Source: an uncultured Clostridia bacterium | GTDB lineage: Bacteria > Bacillota_A > Clostridia > TANB77 > CAG-508 | Assembly (NCBI GenBank): GCA_944393405.1 | Contig: CALYAC010000006.1 | Span: 46,102 to 110,101 of the forward strand | DNA length: 64,000 nt | Reading direction: 5' to 3' | In this document: piece after piece, positions 30,150 through 39,238 of the stretch | How positions within the stretch are numbered: the stretch's first letter is position 1 | Layout of the letters: each line of letters begins with the position of its first letter | Position numbers and translations under genes: made by a program | The notes under the pieces: model-generated | The model's input: the letters and a program-made list of their open reading frames with translations, nothing else | The model's database searches: none | What the model was told of the DNA's origin: nothing

Positions 30150-30791
30150 TTACTCTTCTTCTTTATCTATTTCTTCTTTATCTATTTCTTCTTTACCCAT
30201 GCCTTCCCTTTCGGGCATTGGAGCCTCTTCTATGTTTTCAATAATTTCATCTATAACAATTTGTTTATTTTCATCTAATTTATATCTTGGAAGATCTGGT
30301 AGTTCTTCCAAACTTGAAATTCCAAACATTTTTAGGAATTCATTTGTAGTTTTATATGTAGTAGGTTTTCCTGGTGCATCAAGTTTTCCTGCATCTTCAA
30401 TTAAATTATAGTCTAATAATTTATATATTGTTCCATCTGAGTTTACACCTCTTATTGATTCTATCTCTGCTCTAGTTATACGTGGATTATATGCGATAAT
30501 TGACAATGTTTCTAATGCTGCATTAGATAAATTTGGCTTATTTCTTTTATCGAAAATAGGATAAATATATTCATAGTATTCTTTTTTGGTACATAATTGA
30601 TATGCATCATTTAAATTAATTATCGAAAGTCCTCTTCCTTCTTTTTCATAATCTAATTTTAAACTTTCAACAGCATTAATAATATCTTCAGAACTTAATT
30701 CTAATGAAGACATTAATTCACTAATTTTAACTTCTCTACCTGCTGCAAATAAAATTGATTCTATTACTCCTTTAATTTTTTCTTTTTCCAT
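30150..30791 (-). CDS. scpB: segregation and condensation protein ScpB
   Basis: Kleisin-associated winged-helix subunit of the SMC-ScpAB condensin complex. Two wHTH domains are recognisable: [18 protein letters not shown] and [53 protein letters not shown] is the family core (cited by its ends only: [12 protein letters not shown] to EDAGK). 213 aa with an acidic C-terminal tail containing a short [12 protein letters not shown] repeat. scpA is not in the window. Precedes proS. Confidence 0.93.
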   Translation of the reverse strand: MEKEKIKGVIESILFAAGREVKISELMSSLELSSEDIINAVESLKLDYEKEGRGLSIINLNDAYQLCTKKEYYEYIYPIFDKRNKPNLSNAALETLSIIAYNPRITRAEIESIRGVNSDGTIYKLLDYNLIEDAGKLDAPGKPTTYKTTNEFLKMFGISSLEELPDLPRYKLDENKQIVIDEIIENIEEAPMPEREGMGKEEIDKEEIDKEEE

Positions 30792-30916
30792 TCCTATTTC
30801 CTTTCTTTTGCCTGTATGCTATCTATTTTATCATTTTTTTTATTTATTGTAAACAACTTGACTTTATTAATTCCAACATTTATAATAAAATTAGTTTTAA
30901 AAAGGAGGTTTTACAT

Positions 30917-31216
30917 ATGTACACATATAATAAGAATGATAATTCGTATACTTTTTCGTTTGATGAATTAGATATAGATGATATAATTAATTTAAAAGAA
31001 ACTAGTGATGATCCAAATAAAAACAATGAAAATAATACTAATAACGATGAAAATGTAAATACAGATGATACAGATCATCCAGTACCACATAAAAAAATAG
31101 AAGTAATTAATGGTGGTAATGATTTAGATATATCTCCTGTTTCCGATTATATTGAAATAGAAAAACCTAAAAATGAAAAAATAGAAAATATTGTTATTCC
31201 AGAGGATAACAAATAA
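30917..31216 (+). CDS. small acidic Asn-rich protein, unknown
   Basis: 99 aa, no recognised domain, no membrane segment. The middle is a low-complexity Asn/Asp/Glu/Thr stretch, and the ends are more ordinary (SYTFSFDELDIDDIINLKE; IEKPKNEKIENIVIPEDN). A strong AAAGGAGGTTTTACAT ribosome site before ATG 30917 and a clean terminator after it argue that it is a real gene. Divergent from scpB. Confidence 0.6.
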   Translation: MYTYNKNDNSYTFSFDELDIDDIINLKETSDDPNKNNENNTNNDENVNTDDTDHPVPHKKIEVINGGNDLDISPVSDYIEIEKPKNEKIENIVIPEDNK

Positions 31217-31231
31217 TATATATGTAAAACA

Positions 31232-31260
31232 AAAAAATTCAGGTAACCCTGAATTTTTTA
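31232..31260. terminator. bidirectional terminator
   Basis: AAAAAATTCAGG / CCTGAATTTTTT, 4-base loop, between convergent genes. Confidence 0.85.
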
Positions 31261-31286
31261 ATTTGGAATTTTTTATGTTTTATAAA

Positions 31287-31979
31287 TTATATAGCTTCTT
31301 GATTTTCTTCTTTTTCTTCACTTTCGTCTGATTTTTTATCAATAACTTCTAATGTAGATACTGAAACTTCATATGCAACTCTATTTTCTACAGTTCCATC
31401 TTCATGTTTTTTCTCATATTGTCTTGATTGTACTCTACCAACTACTTTTATTTCTGTTCCAACTGCAACAGTTTCACAGAATTTTGCATTTCTTCCCCAT
31501 GCTATACATGGAATATAATCTGATTTATTGTATGATCTATTTACTGCAAGTAATACATCAGCAATTTCTCTTCCAAATGGTGTTTTTCTATAAATAGGTT
31601 TTCTACAGATATATCCATCTAAAGTAACTTCGTTTGTTATAAAGTCTTTACCTACAGGGATATCTGCTTCTTGGTCCTCTAAGAATTGTACTTCTTTTGC
31701 AAAAACTGTAAGAACTAATCTGTTTTTTTCACCTTCATAACTATTATATGATCTAAATTGACCTGTTATTGACATCTTGCTTTCTAAAGGTAAATCTCTT
31801 TCTGTAATTAATCTTTCTGAAATAGTAATTGGTATAATATCACAATTTCCACTTAAACGTGGCACACTTAAATTAAATACATAGAATTTTTCTCCATATA
31901 TTTCATGGCTTAATTTTTTTTCGCTTGTTACCTTTCCCACTAGTGTGATGTGGTTATTGTCTAAATACATAGTATTCAC
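31287..31979 (-). CDS. SSB-like protein with two OB-fold regions
   Basis: 230 aa. The C-terminal half (about 115-215) is a recognisable single-stranded DNA-binding OB fold: VTLDGYICRKPIYRKTPFGREIADVLLAVNR, SDYIPCIAWGRNAKFCETV and VGRVQSRQYEKK (quoted only as short blocks of the motif). The N-terminal half repeats the same plan more weakly (ITLVGKVTSEKKL...YVFNLSVPR). The acidic tail EEKEENQEAI lacks the canonical DDDIPF tip. Different from the usual 150-aa Ssb, so probably an auxiliary paralogue. ATG at 31979. Confidence 0.75.
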   Translation of the reverse strand: MNTMYLDNNHITLVGKVTSEKKLSHEIYGEKFYVFNLSVPRLSGNCDIIPITISERLITERDLPLESKMSITGQFRSYNSYEGEKNRLVLTVFAKEVQFLEDQEADIPVGKDFITNEVTLDGYICRKPIYRKTPFGREIADVLLAVNRSYNKSDYIPCIAWGRNAKFCETVAVGTEIKVVGRVQSRQYEKKHEDGTVENRVAYEVSVSTLEVIDKKSDESEEKEENQEAI

Positions 31980-32140
31980 TTAAATTTCCTCCCCCATTTG
32001 TTTCTTTTTTATATTTTTTCTAGTAACAAATTTAATAACGTTTTCTCACATTACCTATTATACTACGTTTTTTTGGCTTTGTCTACATAAAATGTTATTT
32101 TTTTGCATTTTTTTACTTTTCATATAATAATGAGTAGTTT

Positions 32141-32623
32141 TTATTTGTATATTATTTTTAATATTTCAGTTCCGATAATTGCATATTTTTCAGTGTTTTC
32201 GGAGTTTTTCACTTTATACTCTTGAGGTTCTATTATATTGTTATTTTTGTTAAAAATAATTCTTTGTAAACAAATTATCAAACTATTTTCTTCTATACTT
32301 GATATAGTAAATGTCGATTTACTGTTAAACCCATATGTTATTACTGGAATTTTTATATTTTCTAATATAGATTTATCAATAACTCTATCATTATTCAGTA
32401 CTAAAAAATTACTATTTAATAATTTTTCTCTTATCTCTCTTTTTTTGCTTTTTATCTCTATATCTAACAATATTATTTCAAATTTTATTGCTTGCAAATT
32501 ATCTATATTCTTTTCATTTATAAATATTATACTATAGTTAGTTTTAATACCTGATATTGACATTAGTTCTTTTTTTATATACATCTCGTTCTTTTGATTT
32601 GTAATAATTCCTATATATAACAT
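32141..32623 (-). CDS. uncharacterised protein
   Basis: 160 aa, soluble, no signal peptide. The C-terminal part (VITYGFNSKSTFTISSIEEN, IICLQRIIF, IEPQEYKV) faintly recalls the ITYGF segment of Mur-ligase-related proteins; this is an impression, not an assignment. ATG at 32623 follows AGGAGTTGTT. Isolated on the minus strand between the SSB-like gene and a small membrane protein gene. Confidence 0.6.
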   Translation of the reverse strand: MLYIGIITNQKNEMYIKKELMSISGIKTNYSIIFINEKNIDNLQAIKFEIILLDIEIKSKKREIREKLLNSNFLVLNNDRVIDKSILENIKIPVITYGFNSKSTFTISSIEENSLIICLQRIIFNKNNNIIEPQEYKVKNSENTEKYAIIGTEILKIIYK

Positions 32624-32755
32624 AACAACTCCTATATATTAATCTATAAATTAAATTTATTATGTATTGATTACTATGGAATATATAATATAGTATTGAT
32701 AGTTATTTATTATTTATGTATATATTTTCTATTTTATTATAAATTTATATTGTTT

Positions 32756-32983
32756 TTAAACTATATTATCAATATTCTTATTAACATTATTATCAATATA
32801 ATTTTCCTGATTACTATAATTATCTTGATTTAGTGTGTTTAGTGTATTTGTACTTATAATATTTGCTGATGTACTAATCATTTCATTATTTTCTTCTGTC
32901 GTTGCTAACATAAACAGTACTACAACAGTACAAATTGCTAATATATATGATAATATTTTGGATTTATTTATAACTAAGAACAT
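32756..32983 (-). CDS. small single-pass membrane protein, ribosome site inside metK terminator
   Basis: 75 aa. One N-terminal membrane segment (ILSYILAICTVVVLFMLA, residues 10-27), then an Asn/Ser/Thr-rich external tail. No recognised family. The GGAGG before ATG 32983 is the 3' arm of a 13-bp stem that also ends in TTTTTTT and would terminate metK transcripts, so expression depends on readthrough and opening of this hairpin. Confidence 0.55.
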   Translation of the reverse strand: MFLVINKSKILSYILAICTVVVLFMLATTEENNEMISTSANIISTNTLNTLNQDNYSNQENYIDNNVNKNIDNIV

Positions 32984-33032
32984 AAAAAAACCTCCAATTA
33001 CAAGATATTAGATTATATGCTTGTAATTAGAG
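32984..33032 (-). terminator. metK terminator overlapping a ribosome site
   Basis: Arms 33032-33020 and 33004-32992 pair over 13 bp (one G-U) around a 15-base AU-rich loop, then seven T before ATG. The downstream arm contains the GGAG of the next gene. Confidence 0.7.
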
Positions 33033-33049
33033 ATTTATTCTTTATATAT

Positions 33050-34159
33050 TTATATTTTAATTATCTTTTCCCAGTTTAGTTCATCTTTTCCAAAATGTCC
33101 GTAATTCGTTGTTTTTGAATAAATTGGCTTTTTTAAATCTAAATAATTTATAATTCCTTCTGGTGTTAAATCAAAATTATTTTTTACAACCTCTATAATT
33201 TTTTCATCACTTACTTTTCCTGTTCCGAAAGTGTTAACATATATTGATAGTGGATCTTTCATTCCTATCGCATATGATACTTGAATTTCACATTTATCTG
33301 CATAATTGTTTGCAACAATATTTTTTGCAATAAATCTAAGCATATATGCAGCTGACCTATCAACTTTACTTGCATCTTTTCCAGAAAAAGCACCTCCACC
33401 ATGCCTTGCATATCCGCCATAAGTATCTACAATAATTTTTCTACCTGTTAATCCTGTATCTCCTAATGGCCCACCTATAACAAATCTACCTGTAGGATTT
33501 ATAAATATTTTTGTGTTTTCGTCCATCATATTCTCTGGTATTATTTTTTTTATTAATTCGCTTATAATATCTTTTCTTAATTCTTCTATTGATATATCTT
33601 CTGAGTGTTGTGTTGATATAAGAATATTTTCTATTCTTTTTGGTTTATCATCTTCATATTCTACAGTTACTTCTGTTTTTCCATCAGGTCTTAAATATGG
33701 CAATATATTATCTTTTCTTAATCTAGTTAACTCTTTAGATAATTTATGTGCCATATTTATTGCATAAGGCATATAATTTTCTGTTTCGTTACATGCATAT
33801 CCAAACATTATTCCTTGGTCTCCTGCACCTCCACCATCAACACCACATGCAATATCTTGACTTTGTTTTGTAATATTTATATCTACTTTACATGTTTTAT
33901 AATCAATATCAATTTCGCTATCGGTATATCCTATATCCTTTATAGCTTCTCTTACTAATTTTTCTATATCAACATTTCCTTTTGAAGTTATTTGCCCTGC
34001 AATTGTTATCTGGTTTTTTGAAGCAAATGTTTCTACTGCCACTCTTGATTCACTATCTTGTTTTAAATATTCATCTAATATTAAATCAGAAATTAAATCA
34101 CATAGTTTGTCTGGATGTCCTTCTGTAACACTCTCTGATGTAAAATAATATTTGTTCAT
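33050..34159 (-). CDS. metK: S-adenosylmethionine synthetase
   Basis: Makes SAM from ATP and methionine. Motifs: [13 protein letters not shown] (ATP/Mg binding, catalytic His), [12 protein letters not shown], the loop region, [26 protein letters not shown] and [19 protein letters not shown]. 369 aa, slightly short but complete at both ends. ATG at 34159 behind AGGAGG. It follows murI by 83 bases. I see no SAM riboswitch in that gap. Confidence 0.97.
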   Translation of the reverse strand: MNKYYFTSESVTEGHPDKLCDLISDLILDEYLKQDSESRVAVETFASKNQITIAGQITSKGNVDIEKLVREAIKDIGYTDSEIDIDYKTCKVDINITKQSQDIACGVDGGGAGDQGIMFGYACNETENYMPYAINMAHKLSKELTRLRKDNILPYLRPDGKTEVTVEYEDDKPKRIENILISTQHSEDISIEELRKDIISELIKKIIPENMMDENTKIFINPTGRFVIGGPLGDTGLTGRKIIVDTYGGYARHGGGAFSGKDASKVDRSAAYMLRFIAKNIVANNYADKCEIQVSYAIGMKDPLSIYVNTFGTGKVSDEKIIEVVKNNFDLTPEGIINYLDLKKPIYSKTTNYGHFGKDELNWEKIIKI

Positions 34160-34242
34160 TTTTTCCTCCTATAATTTTAATGTATACAATTATATCATAT
34201 ATTTATGTATTTTTCCATACTTATACATTTTTTTATTAATTA

Positions 34243-35037
34243 TCAAATCTTATTTATTTTAATATCATTTGTTTCTAATAATTTTTTTGCTATATTTATA
34301 AAATTACATTCAGTATCTGTTAATAATATTTTAATATTGTCTTCTTTTAAATTACTACATACATTTTCTAAATTATTGTTTTTTATATATTCAGAAAGCT
34401 CTCTGGCTACCATTTCGCCAGTATTTATTATCTCAATATTGTCATTTAATTCATTTTTTATCAAATTTTTAAATAATGGATAATGCGTACATCCTAAAAT
34501 CAAAGCTTCTATCTCATAATTATTAAAGTCTTTTAAATATTCATGTATTGTTAATCTAGCTATTTCATTTTCTGTCCATCCTTCTTCTGCCATTGGTGCT
34601 AGTAAAGGGCATGCTTTATTTATAACGTTAGCTTCATTTATATATTTATTTATATAATTTTTCCATCCATTACTTCTAATTGTACCTGCTGTTGCTATAA
34701 CTCCTATTTTCTTTATTTGTTCTCTTTCTAAGTGTTTTATTGTAGGCTCTATTATTCCTATTATTGGAATATTGAATATCTTTTGCATTTCTATTAAAGC
34801 TTGACTTGTTGCTGTTCCACAAGCAATTACTATTAATTTTACGTCCATTTCTATTAAATTTTCTATTCTTTTTTTACTTAATTCTATGATTGTATCTTTT
34901 GATTTACTTCCATAAGGAAAACTTGCAGTATCACCTATATATATGTATTCTTCATTTGGTAATATTTTCTTTAATTCTTTTAAAACCGTTAATCCTCCAA
35001 CACCAGAATCAAAAACTCCTATTGGTCTATTATCCAC
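34243..35037 (-). CDS. murI: glutamate racemase MurI
   Basis: Interconverts L- and D-glutamate for peptidoglycan. Signatures: IGVFDSGVGGLTVLKEL, IYIGDTASFPYGSKS, catalytic Cys in VIACGTATSQAL, and second catalytic Cys in LILGCTHYPLFK. 264 aa, usual length. The start at 35037 lacks a strong ribosome site; internal ATG choices would cut the conserved DSGVGG. Upstream of metK on the same strand. Confidence 0.96.
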   Translation of the reverse strand: MDNRPIGVFDSGVGGLTVLKELKKILPNEEYIYIGDTASFPYGSKSKDTIIELSKKRIENLIEMDVKLIVIACGTATSQALIEMQKIFNIPIIGIIEPTIKHLEREQIKKIGVIATAGTIRSNGWKNYINKYINEANVINKACPLLAPMAEEGWTENEIARLTIHEYLKDFNNYEIEALILGCTHYPLFKNLIKNELNDNIEIINTGEMVARELSEYIKNNNLENVCSNLKEDNIKILLTDTECNFINIAKKLLETNDIKINKI

Positions 35038-35239
35038 TTACTATTCATTCCTTTCTTATATTCTTTAATTAATTAGATATTTAATTATATTATTTATTAC
35101 TTTTTATTTTTTACATTTATTTCGAAATTTTATAATTTTCAACATGTACTATTATACTGCTTTTTTTCTAGTTTTTCTACATATTATTCACTTTTTTTTA
35201 ACACTTTCATAAAATATATTAAGCTACAAGCTAATAAAA

Positions 35240-35779
35240 TTGAAAGGAGTCCTTTATATGGAATATGAAAAAAATGTATGCCCAGTTTTAAATGTTGATG
35301 GAGTTTTAGCTACAGGAAAACAATTTGACTTAGAAATAAATATCCCAGAAGATAATAGAAATGTTATTTACGGTGTTGTTAAAGACTGTTGCCATGAACC
35401 AATTTGTGATGCAGTAGTTAAACTTATCGAAGTTATTTATGACTGTGGAAAAGAAGAAAGAAGACCTGTTTCTCATACTTTTACAGATAAAAATGGTGAA
35501 TTTGTTTTTGGTCCTCTTTGTTCTAACAGATTCTATGAAATTCAAATTTGGGTAGATAAAGTAAAACATTGTAAAATTTGTACGAAAGCAGAACATGAAG
35601 GAAAATGTTTAAAAGGAATTAAAATGGACTGTAAAAAAGAATGTAAACCTTGCGAAATAAAAGAATATGACTCATGTAATGATAACGGCTGTCATGAAAA
35701 AGATGATAAAAAATGTGATGAAAAAAAAGAAGAATCGTGTGACAAAAAAAATTGCAAACCTGGCTTTAGACCATTTTAA
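35240..35779 (+). CDS. Cys-rich protein with carboxypeptidase-regulatory-like beta domain
   Basis: 179 aa, no signal peptide. Residues about 38-110 fit a carboxypeptidase-regulatory/SpaA-like beta sandwich (YGVVKDCCHEPICDAVVKLIE, FTDKNGEFVFGPL). The C-terminal third is Lys/Glu/Cys rich with CxxC-type clusters (CKICTKAEHEGKC, CKKECKPCE, CDEKKEESCDKKNCKPG) and could bind metal. Strong GAAAGGAG before ATG. Probable relatives are the repeat proteins often found near spore or envelope genes of Clostridia; the role is unknown. Confidence 0.65.
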   Translation: MKGVLYMEYEKNVCPVLNVDGVLATGKQFDLEINIPEDNRNVIYGVVKDCCHEPICDAVVKLIEVIYDCGKEERRPVSHTFTDKNGEFVFGPLCSNRFYEIQIWVDKVKHCKICTKAEHEGKCLKGIKMDCKKECKPCEIKEYDSCNDNGCHEKDDKKCDEKKEESCDKKNCKPGFRPF

Positions 35780-35780
35780 T

Positions 35781-35810
35781 AAAAAACGCTAGTAAATACT
35801 AGCGTTTTTT
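35781..35810. terminator. bidirectional terminator
   Basis: AAAAAACGCTAGTA / TACTAGCGTTTTTT, 2-base loop, between convergent genes. Confidence 0.9.
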
Positions 35811-35811
35811 A

Positions 35812-35958
35812 TTAAACAATTCCCATTTTTTTTGCAAACTGTCTACCCATTTTTACCATTTTCTTTTTTCCTGTTTCCATACTCTCTGAACATGCCATTG
35901 CTACACCTGCTGATATTAATCCTCCTACTATCATTCCTTTTATAAATTTCATATTCAT
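35812..35958 (-). CDS. small YtxH-like membrane protein
   Basis: 48 aa (ATG at 35958 behind AGGAGGAATATA). An N-terminal hydrophobic Gly-rich helix (FIKGMIVGGLISAGVAMA) is followed by a basic amphipathic tail (GKKKMVKMGRQFAKKMG), the plan of short YtxH-type proteins in Clostridia. Function unknown. The good ribosome site and flanking terminator support it. Upstream neighbours on the strand are the half-size TSUP genes. Confidence 0.7.
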   Translation of the reverse strand: MNMKFIKGMIVGGLISAGVAMACSESMETGKKKMVKMGRQFAKKMGIV

Positions 35959-35975
35959 TATATTCCTCCTTTTTG

Positions 35976-36365
35976 TTATTTTATAGTAGTATCTCTATTT
36001 TTTTCTTTTATATACGTTTTGATATAAGAATAAAGCTCATAAATTGCAACAAAAATTAAAAATATTCCAAAAACTTTTCTTAAAGTACCTACTTCCATAT
36101 TTGTAGATATATTAGCGCCTATTATAGCTCCAATTATTCCACAAAGACAAATTGGTATTCCTAATTTATAATCAATTTTTCTATTTTTTATAAAAATAAA
36201 AATTGCTGCAATTGCTGTCGGTATAAAAAAAATCACATTCGTTGCTTGTGCTATGTGTTGCTCTATATTAGCAAAAAGAGTAAGAAATAATATTAATACA
36301 GTTCCTCCTCCCATTCCTAAACCACTTACTATACCAGCTACTAATCCAATTAATATTTCTAACAT
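35976..36365 (-). CDS. half-size TSUP (TauE/SafE) membrane protein, second of pair
   Basis: 129 aa with four hydrophobic segments and the TSUP start LIGLVAGIVSGLGMGGGTVLILFL. Normal TauE/SafE proteins have two such halves fused (about 250 aa). Here each half is a separate gene: this one has its own ATG at 36365, two bases after the stop of its partner, with an AGG-type site. Probably forms a heterodimeric transporter, of sulfonate/sulfur compounds or another anion. A TGA/TAA split by mutation is unlikely because each half begins with the repeat's own start. Confidence 0.8.
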   Translation of the reverse strand: MLEILIGLVAGIVSGLGMGGGTVLILFLTLFANIEQHIAQATNVIFFIPTAIAAIFIFIKNRKIDYKLGIPICLCGIIGAIIGANISTNMEVGTLRKVFGIFLIFVAIYELYSYIKTYIKEKNRDTTIK

Positions 36366-36367
36366 AA

Positions 36368-36712
36368 TTACCTCATAATAAGATTAAAACCTGCATAAAA
36401 TAAAAATAATATAAAAAATACTTGTAACATTTTATTAGAAATTTTATTTAACAATTTTCCTCCTATTATCCCTCCTATTACTCCTCCTATAGCACATGTT
36501 ATACCAAGTTTCCAATCTAAAAAATTATTTCTTTTATATATAATTGCCGTAGTTACAACCATTGGCAAAATACAAAATAAGGTTGTGGCTCTTGCATTTT
36601 TTTCTTCCATATTAAACAAATATGTAAATATTGGAACTAATATTAGCCCTCCACCTGCTGAAAACAATCCACTTATAACCCCAATAAAAATTCCTATTAA
36701 TATTTTTTTCAT
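36368..36712 (-). CDS. half-size TSUP (TauE/SafE) membrane protein, first of pair
   Basis: 114 aa, four hydrophobic segments, opening ILIGIFIGVISGLFSAGGGLILVPIF (cited for its G-rich repeat motif), homologous to the first half of TauE/SafE transporters. Followed after two bases by the second half. ATG at 36712. The two genes resemble the state before, or after reversal of, the fusion seen in the usual transporter. Confidence 0.8.
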   Translation of the reverse strand: MKKILIGIFIGVISGLFSAGGGLILVPIFTYLFNMEEKNARATTLFCILPMVVTTAIIYKRNNFLDWKLGITCAIGGVIGGIIGGKLLNKISNKMLQVFFILFLFYAGFNLIMR

Positions 36713-36765
36713 TTTCTCATACTTTCTTTTTTATTTAGTATGAGTTTATAGAAAATATTTATACA

Positions 36766-36993
36766 TTATATTTCTTCTTTTTTAGCATTATTATATCCAA
36801 GTTTATAACAATCCCAAAATTTATTTTCTGCTACCTTTGTTAAAGTATTATCACATTTTTGCATTTGATATATAATAGTTTTTTTTAATATTTCATCTTC
36901 AATATTTTCAGCTTGATCTAGAAAAATTTGTAATTCTTTTAAATATATTTTATCTTCTTTCCAATTTCTATTTTCTTTTGATTTTTTTCGCAT
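36766..36993 (-). CDS. small uncharacterised helical protein
   Basis: 75 aa from ATG 36993, chosen because AGAAAGGAAAATT precedes it; an in-frame extension to 37119 has no site. Charged and helical (KEDKIYLKELQIFLDQAENIEDEILKKTII), no membrane segment. Divergent from the XRE regulator gene. Function unknown. Confidence 0.5.
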   Translation of the reverse strand: MRKKSKENRNWKEDKIYLKELQIFLDQAENIEDEILKKTIIYQMQKCDNTLTKVAENKFWDCYKLGYNNAKKEEI

Positions 36994-37165
36994 AATTTTC
37001 CTTTCTATTACTCTTAGAATATCTTTTATTACTCTTATCGTTATTTTTTGTGGTGCATGTGTAATTTTAATATATTGCATGTTAAAATACAAGTATATAT
37101 AAACGACAAAATATGACAAATTTCTACCTTACATTGTTTATTATTTTAACGGAAGGTTGTGACAT

Positions 37166-37384
37166 ATGATTAGAATTAAATTATCAGACTTGCTAGGCAA
37201 ACATAAAATGACTCAAGCAGCATTAGCCAAATCAGCTAATATACGACCAGCTACAATTTCAAAAATGTATTACGAAGAATCTAAAAGATTAGATGTATCA
37301 CAATTAAATAGAATTTGCTCTGTATTTAATTGTGAAATATCTGATTTACTAGAGTATATACCTGATAAAGAAAACAAATATTAA
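37166..37384 (+). CDS. XRE-family transcriptional regulator
   Basis: 72-aa Cro/C1-type helix-turn-helix: ITIRKLSDLLGKHKMTQAALAKSANIRPATIS in plan (real segment starts IRIKLSDLLGKHKM), recognition helix near RPATISKMYY, and a conserved INRICSVFNCEISDLLEYIP end. No further domain. ATG at 37166 behind GGAAGG. Divergent from the 75-aa gene. Confidence 0.88.
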   Translation: MIRIKLSDLLGKHKMTQAALAKSANIRPATISKMYYEESKRLDVSQLNRICSVFNCEISDLLEYIPDKENKY

Positions 37385-37515
37385 TCTATACATATTTGTT
37401 TTACTTATATATTTTTATCGAATTATACTATAAGTACTATCGTATATGCTAGTACTTATTTTCTTGTTTAAATAGTTAATATTCTATTTAATATAGACTT
37501 ATCTGTATTTTTCTT

Positions 37516-38652
37516 TTATTTTCTTTTATTTACTATTTTTTCCAATTCGTTTATTAAAAATTCTACATCTTTTTTTGTATTATCTTTTCCAAATGTAATT
37601 CTTAGAGTATTTTCTGCTAGTTTAGAATTTAATCCTATAGCCATAAGGACATGCGACGGCATTGGATTAGATGTTGAACATGCTGATCCGGCGGATGCAC
37701 ATATTCCTCTTTTATCTAACTCATATAATAATTCTCCTCCGCTTATACTTTCAAAGCTTATATTAACATTTCCAGGTAATCGTTTTTCTAAGTCTCCATT
37801 TATTGTAATATTACTAATTTTAGATTGTATTTCACTTAAAAAATAATTTCTTAATTCCTTTAAATTTTTATTATATGCATCAAATTCTCTGTATATTAGC
37901 TCTATAGCTGCTCCCATACCTACTATTTCTGATACATTCTCTGTTCCGGCTCTTTTATTATTTTCCTGTTCTCCTCCATCTTGTATTTTTTCAAACTCTA
38001 TTCCTTTTTTTACATATAATGCTCCCACACCTTTTGGTGCATAAAATTTATGTCCGGATAATGATAACATATCTATGTTTAATTCTTTTACATCGATTTT
38101 TACATTTCCTATCGCTTGAACCGCATCAGTATGAAATGTTATATTATGTTTTTTAGCAATAGTACCTATCTCTTTTATTGGTTCTATCGTTCCTATTTCA
38201 TTGTTTGCAAACATTATAGATATTAATATAGTAGTATTATCTATTGCATTTTCTAATTCATTTAAATCTATAAATCCATTTTTGTCTACATTTAAGTAAG
38301 TTACTTTGAAGCCCTGTTTTTCTAGTGATTTACAGGTATCAAGTACTGCATGATGCTCTATCTTACTTGTTATTATATGATTTCCTCTATTTTTATTTGC
38401 ATATGCAAAACCTTTTATAGCCAAATTATCACTTTCGCTTCCACATGAAGTAAAATACACTTCGTTTGAATCAGCATTCAGTGCATGTTCTATTTTCTTT
38501 CGAGAAATATTCATTGCTTTTTTAGCGTTTCTTCCTAGAGAATACATAGTAGATGCATTTCCATATTGAATACCAAAATATGGTATCATCTCTTTTATAA
38601 CTTCCTCTCTTACCGGAGTAGTAGCTGCATGATCAAAATATCTAACTTTCAT
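37516..38652 (-). CDS. cysteine desulfurase (NifS/IscS family)
   Basis: PLP enzyme that takes sulfur from cysteine for Fe-S clusters or tRNA thiolation. 378 aa. FDHAATTPVREEV start, TSCGSESDNLAIKG, THTDAVQAIGN-type FHTDAVQAIG, Schiff-base Lys in LSGHKFYAPKG and the active-site Cys loop CASAGSACSTSNP. ATG at 38652. No iscU or thiI neighbour here; the adjacent small genes do not show its partner. Confidence 0.94.
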   Translation of the reverse strand: MKVRYFDHAATTPVREEVIKEMIPYFGIQYGNASTMYSLGRNAKKAMNISRKKIEHALNADSNEVYFTSCGSESDNLAIKGFAYANKNRGNHIITSKIEHHAVLDTCKSLEKQGFKVTYLNVDKNGFIDLNELENAIDNTTILISIMFANNEIGTIEPIKEIGTIAKKHNITFHTDAVQAIGNVKIDVKELNIDMLSLSGHKFYAPKGVGALYVKKGIEFEKIQDGGEQENNKRAGTENVSEIVGMGAAIELIYREFDAYNKNLKELRNYFLSEIQSKISNITINGDLEKRLPGNVNISFESISGGELLYELDKRGICASAGSACSTSNPMPSHVLMAIGLNSKLAENTLRITFGKDNTKKDVEFLINELEKIVNKRK

Positions 38653-38681
38653 TTATTTTCCTTTCATAAAATATTTTAAAC

Positions 38682-38723
38682 AAAAAAATAAATCACATAT
38701 ATTTCTATTATATGTGATTTATT
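38682..38723 (-). terminator. terminator of the 118-aa membrane protein gene
   Basis: AATAAATCACATATA / TATATGTGATTTATT stem followed by TTTTTTGTTT on the minus strand. Confidence 0.8.
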
Positions 38724-39078
38724 AAGATTTATTACTAACTTCTTTATTATTACTCCATCTATCTACTCTAATATTTTTATATGCATTTAATACTTGTGAA
38801 TATTTTCTATATTCTTCTTCCCAAACCATATCTGGTATTTTATCAAAAGCTTCAAAAACTTTTTCAGCTTCACTTAAAAATATTATTTGTTCTTGTGCAC
38901 TTAATTTTTGATATTTTTTAGAAAAAGCATATAATTTATCAAGCATTTGGTTTGCTTGTATAAAGCTCCAAAAGTCTTTTACTTTTATTCCTGCAACTCT
39001 TAATTGCATAATAGAAAAAGCAATTAAGCCGAATATTATCAGTATTAATAAATATATTATTACTATGGCTATTTCCAT
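38722..39078 (-). CDS. small membrane-anchored protein, unknown
   Basis: 118 aa from ATG 39078 (AAGAAGGGAAGAAAT before it; longer in-frame starts have no site). N-terminal membrane helix (IAIVIIYLLILIIFGLIAF), then a charged cytoplasmic helical domain (LDKLYAFSKKYQKLSAQEQIIFL, WEEEYRKYSQVL). No family recognised. Confidence 0.6.
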   Translation of the reverse strand: MEIAIVIIYLLILIIFGLIAFSIMQLRVAGIKVKDFWSFIQANQMLDKLYAFSKKYQKLSAQEQIIFLSEAEKVFEAFDKIPDMVWEEEYRKYSQVLNAYKNIRVDRWSNNKEVSNKS

Positions 39079-39199
39079 ATTTCTTCCCTTCTTTAGTAAG
39101 TATATTGCTATTATATCATTTGATATTTTTTTATTCAATATTATTTTAATATATAAATTAAATATCTTCAAGTATTTATTATAAGATATTAAAATATAC

Positions 39200-39230
39200 A
39201 AGGAGGGTGTCAACGCGTGACTCCCTCCTT
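39200..39230 (-). terminator. terminator of higher-GC cassette D
   Basis: AAGGAGGG and CCCTCCTT arms with an inner GTCA/TGAC stem; the U-tract is weak (TTGTATATTTT). Confidence 0.65.
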
Positions 39231-39238
39231 GCTAGACG

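Noticed and set aside
34160..34242. SAM riboswitch before metK
   Set aside because: The gap is 83 AT-rich bases with no conserved riboswitch motif.
36360..36372. Split TauE/SafE genes as another frameshifted gene
   Set aside because: Each half has its own start at the repeat boundary; the gap is a normal stop-start junction with no shift needed to align the family.
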